Of a stretch of DNA of 64,000 nucleotides, positions 45,711 through 54,548 are shown in pieces; within the stretch, counting starts at the first letter, position 1, and each line of letters begins with the position of its first letter. The notes under the pieces were generated by a model. It ran no database searches. It was not told the DNA's origin and saw nothing but the letters and a program-made list of their open reading frames with translations. This DNA is from Fulvimarina pelagi HTCC2506. Lineage in GTDB: Bacteria; Pseudomonadota; Alphaproteobacteria; Rhizobiales; Rhizobiaceae. The position numbers and the translations under genes are program-made. The DNA is taken from positions 819,765 through 883,764 of the forward strand of contig NZ_DS022272.1 in NCBI RefSeq assembly GCF_000153705.1. The letters are read 5' to 3'.

Positions 45711-46919
45711 ATGACAGAGACCAAGACGAAATCCGTCGATCGGCGTTCGTTCCTGAAAAAGGGTATGATCGGCGGTTCGGCCGTCGCTGCATCATCGCTT
45801 GCGGCGCCGGCCGTTCTCGCGCAGGCCCCGCTCACCATCCGTATGCAGACCTCCTGGCCAGCATCTGACATCTGGCAGACCATGGCGCAGCAATATGCCG
45901 ATCGCGTCGAAGCGATGTCAGGCGGTCGTCTAGCAGTCGACGTATTGCCGGCGGGTGCCGTAGTCGCTGCATTCCAGGTCATCGATGCCGTTTCGGATGG
46001 CGTTCTCGATGCCGCTCACTCGGTTTCGGCTTACTGGTATGGCAAGAACAAAGCCGCTTCGCTGTTCGGCACCGGCCCTGTGTTCGGTGGCAATCCGACC
46101 ACGATGCTCGCATGGTTCTACGAAGGCGGTGGCCGCGAATTCTACCGCGAACTGACGCAAGACAATATGGGTCTGAACGTGATTGGTATGCTTGGCATGC
46201 CGATGCCGCCCCAGCCCTTCGGCTGGTTCACACAGCCTGTCAGCGGCGTCGCCGACATGAATGGCCTTAAATACCGTACTGTCGGTCTCGCCGCCGATCT
46301 TATGCAGTCCATGGGCATGAGCGTCACTCAGCTTCCGGGTGGTGAAATCGTTCCAGCCATGGAGCGCGGCGTCATCGATGCGTTCGAATTCAACAACCCT
46401 TCGTCGGACCGCCGTTTCGGTGCACAGGACGTGGCTCAAAACTACTATTTGGGCTCCTACCACCAGGCGTCTGAAGCCTTCGAGTTCATCTTCAACCGTG
46501 ATTTCATGGAAGATCTCGACGAGGATCTCCGCGCGATCGTCGAATATGCGGTCGAAGCGTCGGCAATGAAGAATACGACCTTCGCGCTCGACAACTACTC
46601 CGCCGATCTCGCCAAGCTGCGCGATGAGGATGGTGTCAACATCCAGGAAACACCACAGGAAATCCTCGACCAGCAACTCGAGGCGTGGTCGACGATGATC
46701 ACTGAACTCGAACAGGACGAGTTCATGAAGCGAGTGCTGGATAGCCAGCGCGAATTTGTTAAGCGCGTCAGCTATTACGAACTCGTCAATACGCCAAGCT
46801 ACCGCGCTGCCTACGAGCACTTCTTCCCCGACACGCTTCCGGCGCGGGGCGGATCGAGCGGCTCCTCGTCGGCCTCCGACTCCGGATCCGGATCGGACTC
46901 AGAGGCGACTCAGCAATAG
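45711..46919 (+). CDS. dctP: TRAP transporter substrate-binding protein (Tat-exported)
   Basis: A 402-residue periplasmic receptor. The N-terminus has a twin-Arg signal (DRRSFLKKGMIGG, then AAPAVLA-Q), so it is exported folded. The mature part matches the keto-acid/mannitol-chloroaromatic (TakP-like) branch: MQTSWPASDIW, VDVLPAGAVV, then LKYRTVGLAADLMQSMGM with the ligand-binding Arg, and AFEFNNPSSDRRFG. An unusual 26-residue Ser/Asp/Gly-rich tail (GGSSGSSSASDSGSGSDSE) follows the fold. The start is preceded by GGGAGGAAAC. It heads the operon with dctQ and dctM. The ligand is probably a monocarboxylate or 2-keto acid, by family only. Confidence 0.93.
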   Translation: MTETKTKSVDRRSFLKKGMIGGSAVAASSLAAPAVLAQAPLTIRMQTSWPASDIWQTMAQQYADRVEAMSGGRLAVDVLPAGAVVAAFQVIDAVSDGVLDAAHSVSAYWYGKNKAASLFGTGPVFGGNPTTMLAWFYEGGGREFYRELTQDNMGLNVIGMLGMPMPPQPFGWFTQPVSGVADMNGLKYRTVGLAADLMQSMGMSVTQLPGGEIVPAMERGVIDAFEFNNPSSDRRFGAQDVAQNYYLGSYHQASEAFEFIFNRDFMEDLDEDLRAIVEYAVEASAMKNTTFALDNYSADLAKLRDEDGVNIQETPQEILDQQLEAWSTMITELEQDEFMKRVLDSQREFVKRVSYYELVNTPSYRAAYEHFFPDTLPARGGSSGSSSASDSGSGSDSEATQQ

Positions 46920-46969
46920 GCTTTGCGCTCATTGCGCCGGGAGTGTCCTTCCGGCTCTTGAAATCTGAA

Positions 46970-46998
46970 CGCCCGGCGGAATCTTTCGCCGGGCGCTT
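46970..46998 (+). terminator. Intercistronic hairpin between dctP and dctQ
   Basis: A perfect 9-bp inverted repeat (CGCCCGGCG at 46970-46978, CGCCGGGCG at 46987-46995, 8-nt loop) followed by CTTCTC. It probably ends or stabilises most dctP transcripts, so the receptor is made in excess over the permease; partial read-through would feed dctQ and dctM. Confidence 0.55.
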
Positions 46999-47072
46999 CT
47001 CAACAGATCAAGGATTGTAGAGCGTTTGTGGGACTCCGCCGCTCCGTCGAATCCTGAACCGGAACCATTTCC

Positions 47073-47657
47073 ATGCTGGCTTTTATTCGATTTGCGGACG
47101 CGCTCTCAGCGGGGTTCGGCAAGGCGTTCGCCTGGCTCATCATCCTGATGACGTTCGGCACGAGCTACGAAGTCTTCGTGCGCTACGCCATGAATTCTCC
47201 GACGCCTTGGGCGTACGACATCTCCTACATCATGTACGGAACGCTGTTCATGATGGGCGGCGCTTACACGCTCTCGCGTGGGGGGCATGTTCGAGGCGAC
47301 TTTCTGTACCGCCTATGGAGCCCTCGCGGTCAAGCTTCGATCGACCTCGTCCTGTATTTCATATTCTTCTTCCCCGGTGTGATTGCGTTGATCATCGCGG
47401 GTTGGAAATATGCGGAACGGGCATGGCGCTACGGCGAAGTCAGTGTTTTCAGCCCGGCAGGCGTTCCAGTTTATCAGTTCAAGGCAGTTATTGTCGCCGC
47501 GGGTGTCCTGCTCCTCATCCAAGGCATCGCGGAAGTGTGCCGCGCGATCAAATGCATCCGTGACGGATACTGGACCACGGCCGAAGAAGACGTCCAGGAA
47601 ACCGAAGACAGCCTCATGAATGAGGCGGCGAAGGCCGAGAAAGACCCGCATCCATGA
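47073..47657 (+). CDS. dctQ: TRAP transporter small permease
   Basis: A 194-residue membrane protein with four predicted helices (FGKAFAWLIILMTFGTSYEVFVRY, YIMYGTLFMMGGAYTL, LVLYFIFFFPGVIALIIAG, FKAVIVAAGVLLLIQGIAEV). The TWAYDISY-like signature appears as TPWAYDISYIMYG, and GGHVRGDFL is typical of DctQ. It overlaps the dctM ATG by 4 bp. It partners the large permease in the inner membrane. Confidence 0.92.
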   Translation: MLAFIRFADALSAGFGKAFAWLIILMTFGTSYEVFVRYAMNSPTPWAYDISYIMYGTLFMMGGAYTLSRGGHVRGDFLYRLWSPRGQASIDLVLYFIFFFPGVIALIIAGWKYAERAWRYGEVSVFSPAGVPVYQFKAVIVAAGVLLLIQGIAEVCRAIKCIRDGYWTTAEEDVQETEDSLMNEAAKAEKDPHP

Positions 47658-49072
47658 CCGAACCCGAAATCGCACTGATGATGCTGGGTCTCTTCATCAT
47701 CCTGGTGTTTCTTGGCTTCCCGATCGCTTTCACGCTTATGGCGATGGGCATCGGCTTTGGCTACTACGCCTATTTTGAAGGCCCGCGCATGTGGCGCAGC
47801 TTCAACCGGCTCGATGAGACGGCGGGAACCTGGGAAAGTTGGTCGACCTGGCTGGAGGGCTTTCTCAACAACCGTGTCTTCGACCTCTTTGTGAACCAGA
47901 CTTATACAGTCATGGCGAACGAGGTTCTGACTGCCGTCCCGCTGTTCCTGTTCATGGGCTATATCGTCGAGCGAGCGAACATCGTCGATCGACTCTTCAA
48001 CACGCTCAACGTCGCCTCCAAGAACATTCCAGGATCGATGGGCGTGGCGGCTTTGATCACGTGCGCCCTGTTCGCCACGGCGACCGGCATCGTCGGCGCG
48101 GTCGTGACGCTGATGGGACTTCTGGCGCTGCCTGCGATGCTTAACGCGCGATACGACTCGTCGTTCGCCTCCGGCATCATTTGCGCCGGCGGCACACTCG
48201 GCATTCTCATCCCGCCTTCGATCATGCTGATCGTCTATGCTGCAGCGTCCGGTGTCTCGATCGTCCAGCTCTATGCCGGTGCCATGATTCCGGGGCTCAT
48301 CCTCGTCACCCTCTACATCATCTATGTGGTCGGCCGCTCGGTTCTTCAGCCCTCGGTAGCGCCCCGTCCGACTGATGAAGAGGTGCCGGATGTTCCGATC
48401 GGCAAGTTGCTGATCATGATCCTGACTTCCTTCCTGCCGCTTGCGTTTTTGATTCTGGCCGTTCTCGGCTCGATTCTCGGAGGCTATGCGACACCGACGG
48501 AGGCTGCTGCGATCGGCGCCCTCGGCGGTCTCATCCTCGCTATCGGCTACCGGGCGCTGACCTTCCAACGCCTGCGCGAATCCGTCTATCTGACGGTCCG
48601 TACGACCGCGATGGTCTGTTGGCTCTTCGTCGGCTCCTATGTTTTCTCTGCCGTCTTCTCCTATCTTGGAGGTGAGCAGCTGATCTCGAACTTCGTCGAA
48701 AGCCTCGACATCACACCGCTGCAATTCCTGATCCTTGCACAGCTGATCATCTTCCTGCTCGGCTGGCCGCTGGAATGGTCTGAGATCATCATCATCTTCG
48801 TGCCGATCTTCCTGCCGCTATTGGCGATTTTCGACATCGATCCGCTGTTCTTCGGCGTGCTGGTGGCGTTGAACCTGCAGACTTCGTTCCTGACACCGCC
48901 GATGGCGATGTCGGCGTATTACCTCAAGGGCATCGCTCCACCGCAGGTAAAGCTGACGCAAATTTTCGCCGGTGTCCTGCCGTTCCTGGTCATGGTGTTC
49001 ATCGCGATGGCGGTTGTCTACATCGTCCCGGATTCGGTCTTCTACCTGCCGGAGTACTTCTATGGCCGATAG
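47654..49072 (+). CDS. dctM: TRAP transporter large permease
   Basis: A 472-residue sodium-coupled permease of about 12-13 helices. DctM hallmarks: TAVPLFLFMGYIVERANI, ATATGIVGAVVTLMGLLALPAM, GIICAGGTLGILIPPSIMLIVYA and the second half repeat GGYATPTEAAAIGALGG. The C-terminal repeat ends LNLQTSFLTPPMAMSAYYLKG. The start is coupled to dctQ (ATGA). The pseudo-amidase gene starts 24 bp after its stop, in the same direction. Confidence 0.94.
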   Translation: MTEPEIALMMLGLFIILVFLGFPIAFTLMAMGIGFGYYAYFEGPRMWRSFNRLDETAGTWESWSTWLEGFLNNRVFDLFVNQTYTVMANEVLTAVPLFLFMGYIVERANIVDRLFNTLNVASKNIPGSMGVAALITCALFATATGIVGAVVTLMGLLALPAMLNARYDSSFASGIICAGGTLGILIPPSIMLIVYAAASGVSIVQLYAGAMIPGLILVTLYIIYVVGRSVLQPSVAPRPTDEEVPDVPIGKLLIMILTSFLPLAFLILAVLGSILGGYATPTEAAAIGALGGLILAIGYRALTFQRLRESVYLTVRTTAMVCWLFVGSYVFSAVFSYLGGEQLISNFVESLDITPLQFLILAQLIIFLLGWPLEWSEIIIIFVPIFLPLLAIFDIDPLFFGVLVALNLQTSFLTPPMAMSAYYLKGIAPPQVKLTQIFAGVLPFLVMVFIAMAVVYIVPDSVFYLPEYFYGR

Positions 49073-49096
49073 GACAGGACACGAGAGGGCGGTACG

Positions 49097-50359
49097 ATGA
49101 GTCGGATGCCCGAGCCGCTTGACCTCCCGGTCGCGGTCCTGCGCGAACGGCTGGTGACAGGCGCCGCGCGGTGCAATCAGGTATGCGACAATGTCCTGAA
49201 GCGATTGGCGCGCGCCGAGGGCGTTGAGGATGCTCTCGCATGGATCGATGATACCTATGCGCGCCGCGTCGCCGAAAGTCGGGACGCGCTGCGCGGACGC
49301 GGAAGAGCGCTGGGTTCTCTGCACGGAATACCAATCGTTCTCGACGATGCCTGCGATATGGAGCGCGTTCCATCCAAACGCGGGTTCGATGCGCTCGACC
49401 GATCGCTTGGCGAAAGGGACGCCAGCCTGACGGCGCTTCTAAGGTCTGCTGGAGCCCTGCTGTTCGCGAAGTCGGCGATTCCGGCGCTGCGAGTGGGTGA
49501 GGGGACGACCGGAGCGACAACGCTTCTTGCCAAGCGCTGCTTCCCGTTGGCCGTGACGGTTGAAGCCCGGGGCGAGATGATCCGTGCTGCTGCTCGTTCG
49601 AGCCTGTTCGCCTACCGGCCGAGTGCCGGCATGGTCCCGCAATCAGGTTTGTTCAGGATTGCCCCAACCCTCGATAACGTTGCGGTCTTGGCTATCGATT
49701 TGGAGGGCCTCGCCCTGCTCGTCGATGCGTTGGTCGGGCAAGAGCCGCTGTCGGCAAGCGAACCAAAGCCCCATCCGCAACTCGGGAAGGCGCTCAAGAC
49801 ACCGCCGCCCGTAACACCGACGATCGGGTTCGTCTCAGACGACCGCGACGCGGCCAAGGCTCCGCTCGATGAATTGATGGGGGCTTTGGGCAGGAACGCG
49901 TTTCAAACGCCCCTCCCGGAAGTATTCGCCGAAGCCGTCCCCCAATCGGAACGCATCTTCACGGCGGAGGCGGCAAAGTCGCTGGCACCCTATCGCCGAC
50001 GTTATGCGGAGGCTGCGCCTGAGACGCTCGAAAAGATCGTGGACGTAGGGGAGAGTTTGTCAGCGGTCGATTATTTGCGTGCACTCGATTGGCGGCCAGT
50101 TCTGAAGTCCGGGCTCGATGAGGTGCTGTCGCGCTGCGACGTTGTCGCTTCGATCGGCCCCATCGAAAACGAGACTTCCGCCACATTCGACGAAACGCTG
50201 CTAGCTTTCGTCGGTCTTCCGTTCATGACGCTCCCGCTTCTGGAAACATCGGACGGGTCACCTCTTGGATTGACCCTTGCAGCAAAGCACGGCGAGGATG
50301 CGAGACTGATGCGAACCGCGGCCTGGTTATTGAAAAAATTGGAAGGGCAACTCGACTGA
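49097..50359 (+). CDS. Amidase-signature family protein lacking the catalytic triad
   Basis: A 420-residue protein with recognisable amidase-signature layout: ALGSLHGIPIVLDDACD, then ALLFAKSAIP, then PLAVTVEARGEMIRAAARSS and APTLDNVAVLAIDLEGLALLVDALVG. All catalytic positions are changed when aligned with GatA of this window: Lys is D83 (GIPIVLDD vs GIPLGIKD), the GGSSGGS cis-Ser loop is missing, and the nucleophile Ser is M161 (GEMIR vs GGSIR). A binding or scaffold role is likelier than amide hydrolysis. It is 24 bp after dctM and overlaps a microprotein by 1 bp, so it belongs to the TRAP operon. Confidence 0.8.
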   Translation: MSRMPEPLDLPVAVLRERLVTGAARCNQVCDNVLKRLARAEGVEDALAWIDDTYARRVAESRDALRGRGRALGSLHGIPIVLDDACDMERVPSKRGFDALDRSLGERDASLTALLRSAGALLFAKSAIPALRVGEGTTGATTLLAKRCFPLAVTVEARGEMIRAAARSSLFAYRPSAGMVPQSGLFRIAPTLDNVAVLAIDLEGLALLVDALVGQEPLSASEPKPHPQLGKALKTPPPVTPTIGFVSDDRDAAKAPLDELMGALGRNAFQTPLPEVFAEAVPQSERIFTAEAAKSLAPYRRRYAEAAPETLEKIVDVGESLSAVDYLRALDWRPVLKSGLDEVLSRCDVVASIGPIENETSATFDETLLAFVGLPFMTLPLLETSDGSPLGLTLAAKHGEDARLMRTAAWLLKKLEGQLD

Positions 50360-50514
50360 TGCTCGAAAAATTGCTGTCCCTGTTCGCCTTCGTACTGCTG
50401 TGCGTTTTTCTCGGGTTTCTGATCTGGCACGTGCCGCGTCTGGATCTCACCCTGGTGCTAGCTTTCACCGTGCTGCTCACAGGCTACGACCTGTTCTTTC
50501 ACAAGCCGCGGTGA
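50359..50514 (+). CDS. 51-residue two-helix membrane microprotein
   Basis: The start ATG shares its A with the TGA stop of the pseudo-amidase (TGATG), a classic coupled restart. The product is MLEKLLSLFAFVLLCVFLGF, a short WHVPRLD loop, LTLVLAFTVLLTGYDLFF, then HKPR. It is two hydrophobic segments with a positively charged end, so an inner-membrane hairpin is expected. It closes the TRAP operon. No family recognised; its size, coupling and clean hydrophobic pattern argue for a real gene. Confidence 0.65.
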   Translation: MLEKLLSLFAFVLLCVFLGFLIWHVPRLDLTLVLAFTVLLTGYDLFFHKPR

Positions 50515-50926
50515 GGCATCGGCCGGTGCTGCCGCGCCCTCGGCGGAGCGATGAATAAGAAGCTCTCCACCGGTTTATCCAGCGAGTCCTGGGCGGAAGA
50601 AGCTATGATAAGCGTCGAGCCGTTCGCCAAGTGAGCGAGGCACATGGGGGCGCGTAGATCGATCACCCTGATGGTATTGTCGAACGCGGCTTCTTCCGGT
50701 GAAAGAGCTCATCGTAGGCGTTTCTAATAACGGTGGTGTGGATTTTCAACTGCGGATCAGCCGGAAGTTTTTTCTTCTAGAACGACTAGGCGGTCGAGAG
50801 CGCTTTTCCAGCCATCGAGACAAAGCCAATCAGACCAGCTACGGTGCATTCGCGCCGCTGCGGTACAGGGAGGCGTCCTTGGCCGGCGATTGTGCTTCAG
50901 CCTGTCTATAGCAGTACCGTTGTAGG
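50515..50926. other. Intergenic region between the TRAP operon and the photolyase gene
   Basis: About 412 bases. A plus-strand frame (50699-50911, GTG start, 70 codons) and a minus-strand frame ending near 50506 have weakly protein-like translations but no ribosome site and no recognised domain. No terminator with a T-run was found. Confidence 0.4.
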
Positions 50927-52405
50927 CTACCCCTTTACCTCGTCATAGGCCGAAAGTGCCCTGTCGCGCGCTTCCGAATGGTCGACGAGCGGCTCGGGAT
51001 AGGTCTCGCCAAGCTTCACTCCCGCCTTCTCCAAAACGTCCTTATCGGCTTTCCAGGGAGCGTGGATGTGCTTGTCCGGCATCTCTTTCAGTTCCGGCAC
51101 GAACTGACGGATATAAGCACCGTTCTTATCGAACCGCTCGCTCTGAGTGATGGGGTTGAAGATGCGGAAGAAGGGTTGGGCGTCGGCCCCAGCCCCGCCG
51201 ATCCATTGCCATTGGGCTGTGTTCGAGGCGATGTCGCCATCGACCAGCGTATCCCAAAACCAGCGCTCGCCATCGCGCCAGTCGATCAGAAGGTCCTTCG
51301 TAAGAAAGGAACCGACGATCATACGAACACGGTTGTGCATCCAGCCCGTCTTCCAGAGTTGGCGCATGCCGGCATCGACGATCGGGTAGCCGGTCAACCC
51401 ATTTTGCCAAGCCTTCAGGTCCTTCTTCGACGAGCGCCAGGAGAAATTATCGAAGCGGTCGTTGAAGTTTTTGTCTGCAAGTGGTCCGAAGTGAAAGAGA
51501 AGGTGATAGTTGAAGTCCCTCCAGACGAGTTCCTGAAGGAACGTCCGGATCGCTTCGTCCGGCACTGTCTTGCGGCGGTTCGCATAGGCTTGAGCCGTGT
51601 GCCAAAGGCGATAGGGTGAGATTTCACCCCACCTTAAATATGGCGACATGCGCGACGTGTCGTCAGCATATGGCCGCTCGCGACCCTTGTGATAGTCCGA
51701 CAGAAGATCGTCGCAGAATGTCTCGAAACGGTCGTGAGCAGCCTTTTCGCCCGGTGTCCAGAAGTCAGCGATACCGCCGGACCAGTCCGGTTTGGTCGGC
51801 AACAGCTCCCAGTCCTCCAGATCGTCCGATTGCGGAAAAGTGTCCGGTTGCTTCAAGCCGTCAGGCGGATCGATCGGGTCGCGAGGCCCACTCTCCGAAA
51901 CCTTTCGCCAGAATGGGGTAAAAACCTTGTAATATCCGCCCGACGTCGTCTCGACGTTTTCCGGGTCGTGCAGGAGATTGGCGGTGAAGCGTTCGACTGA
52001 GACCTGGTCGCCAAGCGCTTCTCCGATTGCATCGTCCACCGCGCGTGACGCCTGGTCGTAACGCCGGTTGAAGAAAAGCGCGCTGGCACCTGTTTTCTCG
52101 ATGACATCGAGGACTTGGTCTTTGGCCTTACCGCGCCGTAGCGTCAGCCGGGAGCCCTTGCCACGCAGAGAACTCGCGAAGCTTTCGAGCGAATGATGCA
52201 GCCACCACTTATGCGCGCCGCCGAGCGCGCGGACCCCGTCCGACTCCTCGTCGAGCACCACAAGCGGAACGATTGGCCGATTGGTCTCGGCCGCGAGCGC
52301 GAGCGCCGGATTGTCGTCGAGCCTCAGATCGTCACGGAGCCAGACGACGATCGGGCCGGTCTCCTGATCTGCGGTTTCGCTCTTAGGCGCTTTTGATCTT
52401 GCCAT
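50927..52405 (-). CDS. phr: Deoxyribodipyrimidine photolyase / cryptochrome family
   Basis: A 492-residue flavoprotein. The N-terminal antenna domain has IVVWLRDDLRLDDNPAL. The C-terminal FAD domain has TSRMSPYLRWGEISP, ELVWRDFNYHLLFH, TGYPIVDAGMRQLWKTGWMHNRVRM and the WFWDTLVDGDIASNTAQWQW motif with the active-site Trp/Asn residues. It repairs cyclobutane dimers by light. The sequence fits class I CPD photolyases rather than (6-4) or DASH types. Monocistronic. Confidence 0.95.
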   Translation of the reverse strand: MARSKAPKSETADQETGPIVVWLRDDLRLDDNPALALAAETNRPIVPLVVLDEESDGVRALGGAHKWWLHHSLESFASSLRGKGSRLTLRRGKAKDQVLDVIEKTGASALFFNRRYDQASRAVDDAIGEALGDQVSVERFTANLLHDPENVETTSGGYYKVFTPFWRKVSESGPRDPIDPPDGLKQPDTFPQSDDLEDWELLPTKPDWSGGIADFWTPGEKAAHDRFETFCDDLLSDYHKGRERPYADDTSRMSPYLRWGEISPYRLWHTAQAYANRRKTVPDEAIRTFLQELVWRDFNYHLLFHFGPLADKNFNDRFDNFSWRSSKKDLKAWQNGLTGYPIVDAGMRQLWKTGWMHNRVRMIVGSFLTKDLLIDWRDGERWFWDTLVDGDIASNTAQWQWIGGAGADAQPFFRIFNPITQSERFDKNGAYIRQFVPELKEMPDKHIHAPWKADKDVLEKAGVKLGETYPEPLVDHSEARDRALSAYDEVKG

Positions 52406-52737
52406 TGGGTCTCGATCCGTCTCCGTTTCGCTGTCGTCGATGAATGTGTGACGCTGGAGATCGGTTGGAAGCCGGGCGCGGGACGGTATGCCGCAGACCG
52501 AGCCTAAGCTTTGCGTAGCGGAGGTGATCGGACGATCCGGTCTTCAGAAACGAAGCGGGTACAGGCCGTGAGGTTAGCCGAGCTCCTGAATGGGTAGGGT
52601 TTCACGAAAAAGAATCATTCGCCGAGAAAGGCAGCAGTACAATGATCAAAATTCTGGGTTCGGTTTGCATTCACGCTCGCCTGGCGAACAATCTCTGCGT
52701 GGCCGAAAGCGACTGAAATCGCATAATTGAAAAGAAG
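52406..52737. other. Intergenic region between phr and tRNA-Asn
   Basis: About 330 bases with no gene seen. It contains the phr promoter area; DNA near 52600-52650 and 52715-52737 is AT-richer. No confident promoter boxes. Confidence 0.45.
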
Positions 52738-52812
52738 TGGCTCCCCGGGCCGGATTCGAACCAGCGACCGATCGATTAACAGTCGAGTGCTCTACCACTG
52801 AGCTACCGGGGA
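52738..52812 (-). tRNA. tRNA-Asn (GTT)
   Basis: The minus strand folds as a complete cloverleaf of 72 nt plus encoded CCA (52738-52740). The acceptor TCCCCGG pairs with CCGGGGA, the D-arm is GCTCAGTGGTAGAGC, the anticodon loop CTGTTAA has GTT, and the T-arm is CTGGTTCGAATCCGG. The discriminator is G. Confidence 0.97.
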
Positions 52813-52856
52813 ACGTGCCGAAGCCCGTGCAAAAGCTCCGGGGACGGCTGCGGAGG

Positions 52857-52885
52857 CTATAGCAAAGTGCCGGGCGGCTTGCCAA
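52857..52885 (-). promoter_or_regulatory. Promoter of tRNA-Asn
   Basis: Read on the minus strand: TTGGCA (52885-52880), 17-base spacer, CTATAG (52862-52857), 45 bp ahead of the tRNA 5' end. This is close to the alphaproteobacterial housekeeping consensus. Confidence 0.55.
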
Positions 52886-52996
52886 GCGCTTCTTCGCGAA
52901 AAATTCCTAGCCTTAGTGCCTATCTAAAACGTTTGGCCAGAGAACTCTTTTCTTCGCGCCGTGTTACCCTGTGAGACGACACCTGGACAGAGACGT

Positions 52997-53365
52997 ATGG
53001 ATAATCGGACGGATCGGATCGAAGACGAGGGACGGCACATAGCGGATGCCCCTATAGGTGAAGCCTTTGCGAGCAGCGAGCCAGACGTCGCGGGACAGAA
53101 GCAGTCGATGCGCCTGTTCGGCCGCAATTTCGACCTGCCGCAGAATCGCTGGCTTCGCATTTCCATCGGCACGTTGCTGGTGATCGGCGGCCTGTTCGGG
53201 TTCCTTCCTGTTCTCGGCATCTGGATGGTCCCGCTCGGACTGATTGTCCTGTCAATCGATCTTCCTGTTGTACGCCGACTGCGCCGCCGCTCAGATGTCT
53301 GGGCGACGCGCCGTTATCGTGAGTGGAAAACGAAACGTGCGCAGGAACGGCAAACGCGCGCTTGA
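52997..53365 (+). CDS. Small membrane protein of unknown function
   Basis: A 122-residue protein with a hydrophilic N-terminus. A motif FDLPQNRWLRISIGTLLVIGG leads into two hydrophobic helices (IGTLLVIGGLFGFLPVL and WMVPLGLIVLSIDLPVV), and the tail is strongly basic (RRLRRRSDVWATRRYREWK). The helix pair with a Pro/Gly turn resembles PGPGW-like two-helix proteins. Start ATG at 52997 behind GGACAGAGAC. Divergent from tRNA-Asn. Function unknown. Confidence 0.7.
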   Translation: MDNRTDRIEDEGRHIADAPIGEAFASSEPDVAGQKQSMRLFGRNFDLPQNRWLRISIGTLLVIGGLFGFLPVLGIWMVPLGLIVLSIDLPVVRRLRRRSDVWATRRYREWKTKRAQERQTRA

Positions 53366-53999
53366 AGTGGTCCTCGGCGTTCTTCTCGATCCCATCCTGT
53401 ACTCGGCATCGCTTCGGTCGACCTGAAGCGTCCTGACAATGGAGTTGCGAAAAGTTCGCCTCTCATCTCCCCGTGCCCGTCGTCACGACCACCGCTGATT
53501 CAACCTATGGTCAAAATCGAGCCCATTTGGACTGACGTCGCAAATGTTAATGAGGCTTAGCTGATGACCACGCCGCACGTTCGGGCAATACGCTTCCTGG
53601 GAACGGACGGCCACGAGTGCGGATGATCTGTGCGGCAGGGTTCGACCACAGTCGCTTTAACGACTTTGGCTGCCGTGCGCATGACGCCGGGCAGTTGCGT
53701 GATTCGTGATACGCCAGGCAGGTGTCGAGCGCTGCACCAACGCGTGTAAGACAAACGCCACCTCGAATGCGCTCGCGCAAAGCAATGTAGACTGTCGGTC
53801 CTGTCGCGAGATCGGCGCCGCCGAACCCAAAGTGCCGTCTCACGACAGCGAATACAATTCGTTCAAAGTAGCCGGAAAAATGAGTGGGGGCCTCGGTATA
53901 AGATCGTCGAGCTATCAGAAGCAATGCTTTGTGGTCAACTGTTTTAGATTTTGATTTCGATTCGATCAATCACTTGTCCGCTGCGGTGATACACTTTCT
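53366..53999. other. Low-coding region
   Basis: About 634 bases, AT-richer near 53930-53990, without a gene I can support; the minus-strand frame at 53547-53969 has no domain character. It borders the integrase remnant and looks like decayed accessory DNA. Confidence 0.45.
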
Positions 54000-54290
54000 C
54001 TAGCCCTCGATTAGGCCGAGGACGCTCACGTTAAAATCGATCAGTAAGATTGTGCGGCGGGCGATGATCTTCTGGCTTGCCTTGCGAGTGTAGAGGTTAG
54101 CTTCATTAGCGTTCTCCCAACCGAAAAGAGCCTTCAGATCCTCTTCGTTGGCGCCGTTCTTGGCGGCGATTGCGGCGCCTGCCTTCCTCAGGCGACGGGC
54201 CGAGCAATGGTTCAGGCCGGCTTCGTTGCACGACTTGCGAAAGCGTTGGCCGGGTCTCTTGATTGAGAACGGCTTTCCGTATTCGCTCAA
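54000..54290 (-). pseudogene. Tyrosine-recombinase (phage-type integrase) C-terminal remnant
   Basis: A 96-codon frame whose translation matches the end of rhizobial/phage integrases: SEYGKPFSIKRPGQRFRKSC, then NEAGLNHCSARRLRKAGAAIAAKNGANEEDLKALFGW, and YTRKAS with the catalytic Tyr. The HGLRK box reads RRLRK, so the catalytic His is lost. The N-terminal two thirds are absent: a TAG stands in frame two codons before the first TTG. The last 25 residues are unlike the family. It is a decayed fragment and evidence of a past mobile element between the two tRNA genes. Confidence 0.7.
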
Positions 54291-54548
54291 CCGCTACGCC
54301 CGTCTTGCTCATGGTGGTGATGGATGCAGACCGAGAAGAGCGGCCGCTAAAGGCGCTCTCATCGAGACGATAGAGCTTCGCAAATTCCTACATGCGATCG
54401 ACGGAGTTCTGACCTGATAGCTTGGCATCGAATACGTGGTCGGCGCGATCAACCCATCTGAATTTGGCACTCTTCTCGATCAAGGCCGTATTAGCGAGGC
54501 GCAAGTCGCCGCAAGAGGCCGAAATATTCGCGTAACCTGCCCGACCGC

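Noticed and set aside
50699-50911. 70-codon plus-strand ORF after the TRAP operon
   Set aside because: GTG start without ribosome site and no recognisable domain; could not be supported.
53547-53969. 140-codon minus-strand ORF near the integrase remnant
   Set aside because: Random-looking composition with many Arg/Pro and no family; probably non-coding accessory DNA.
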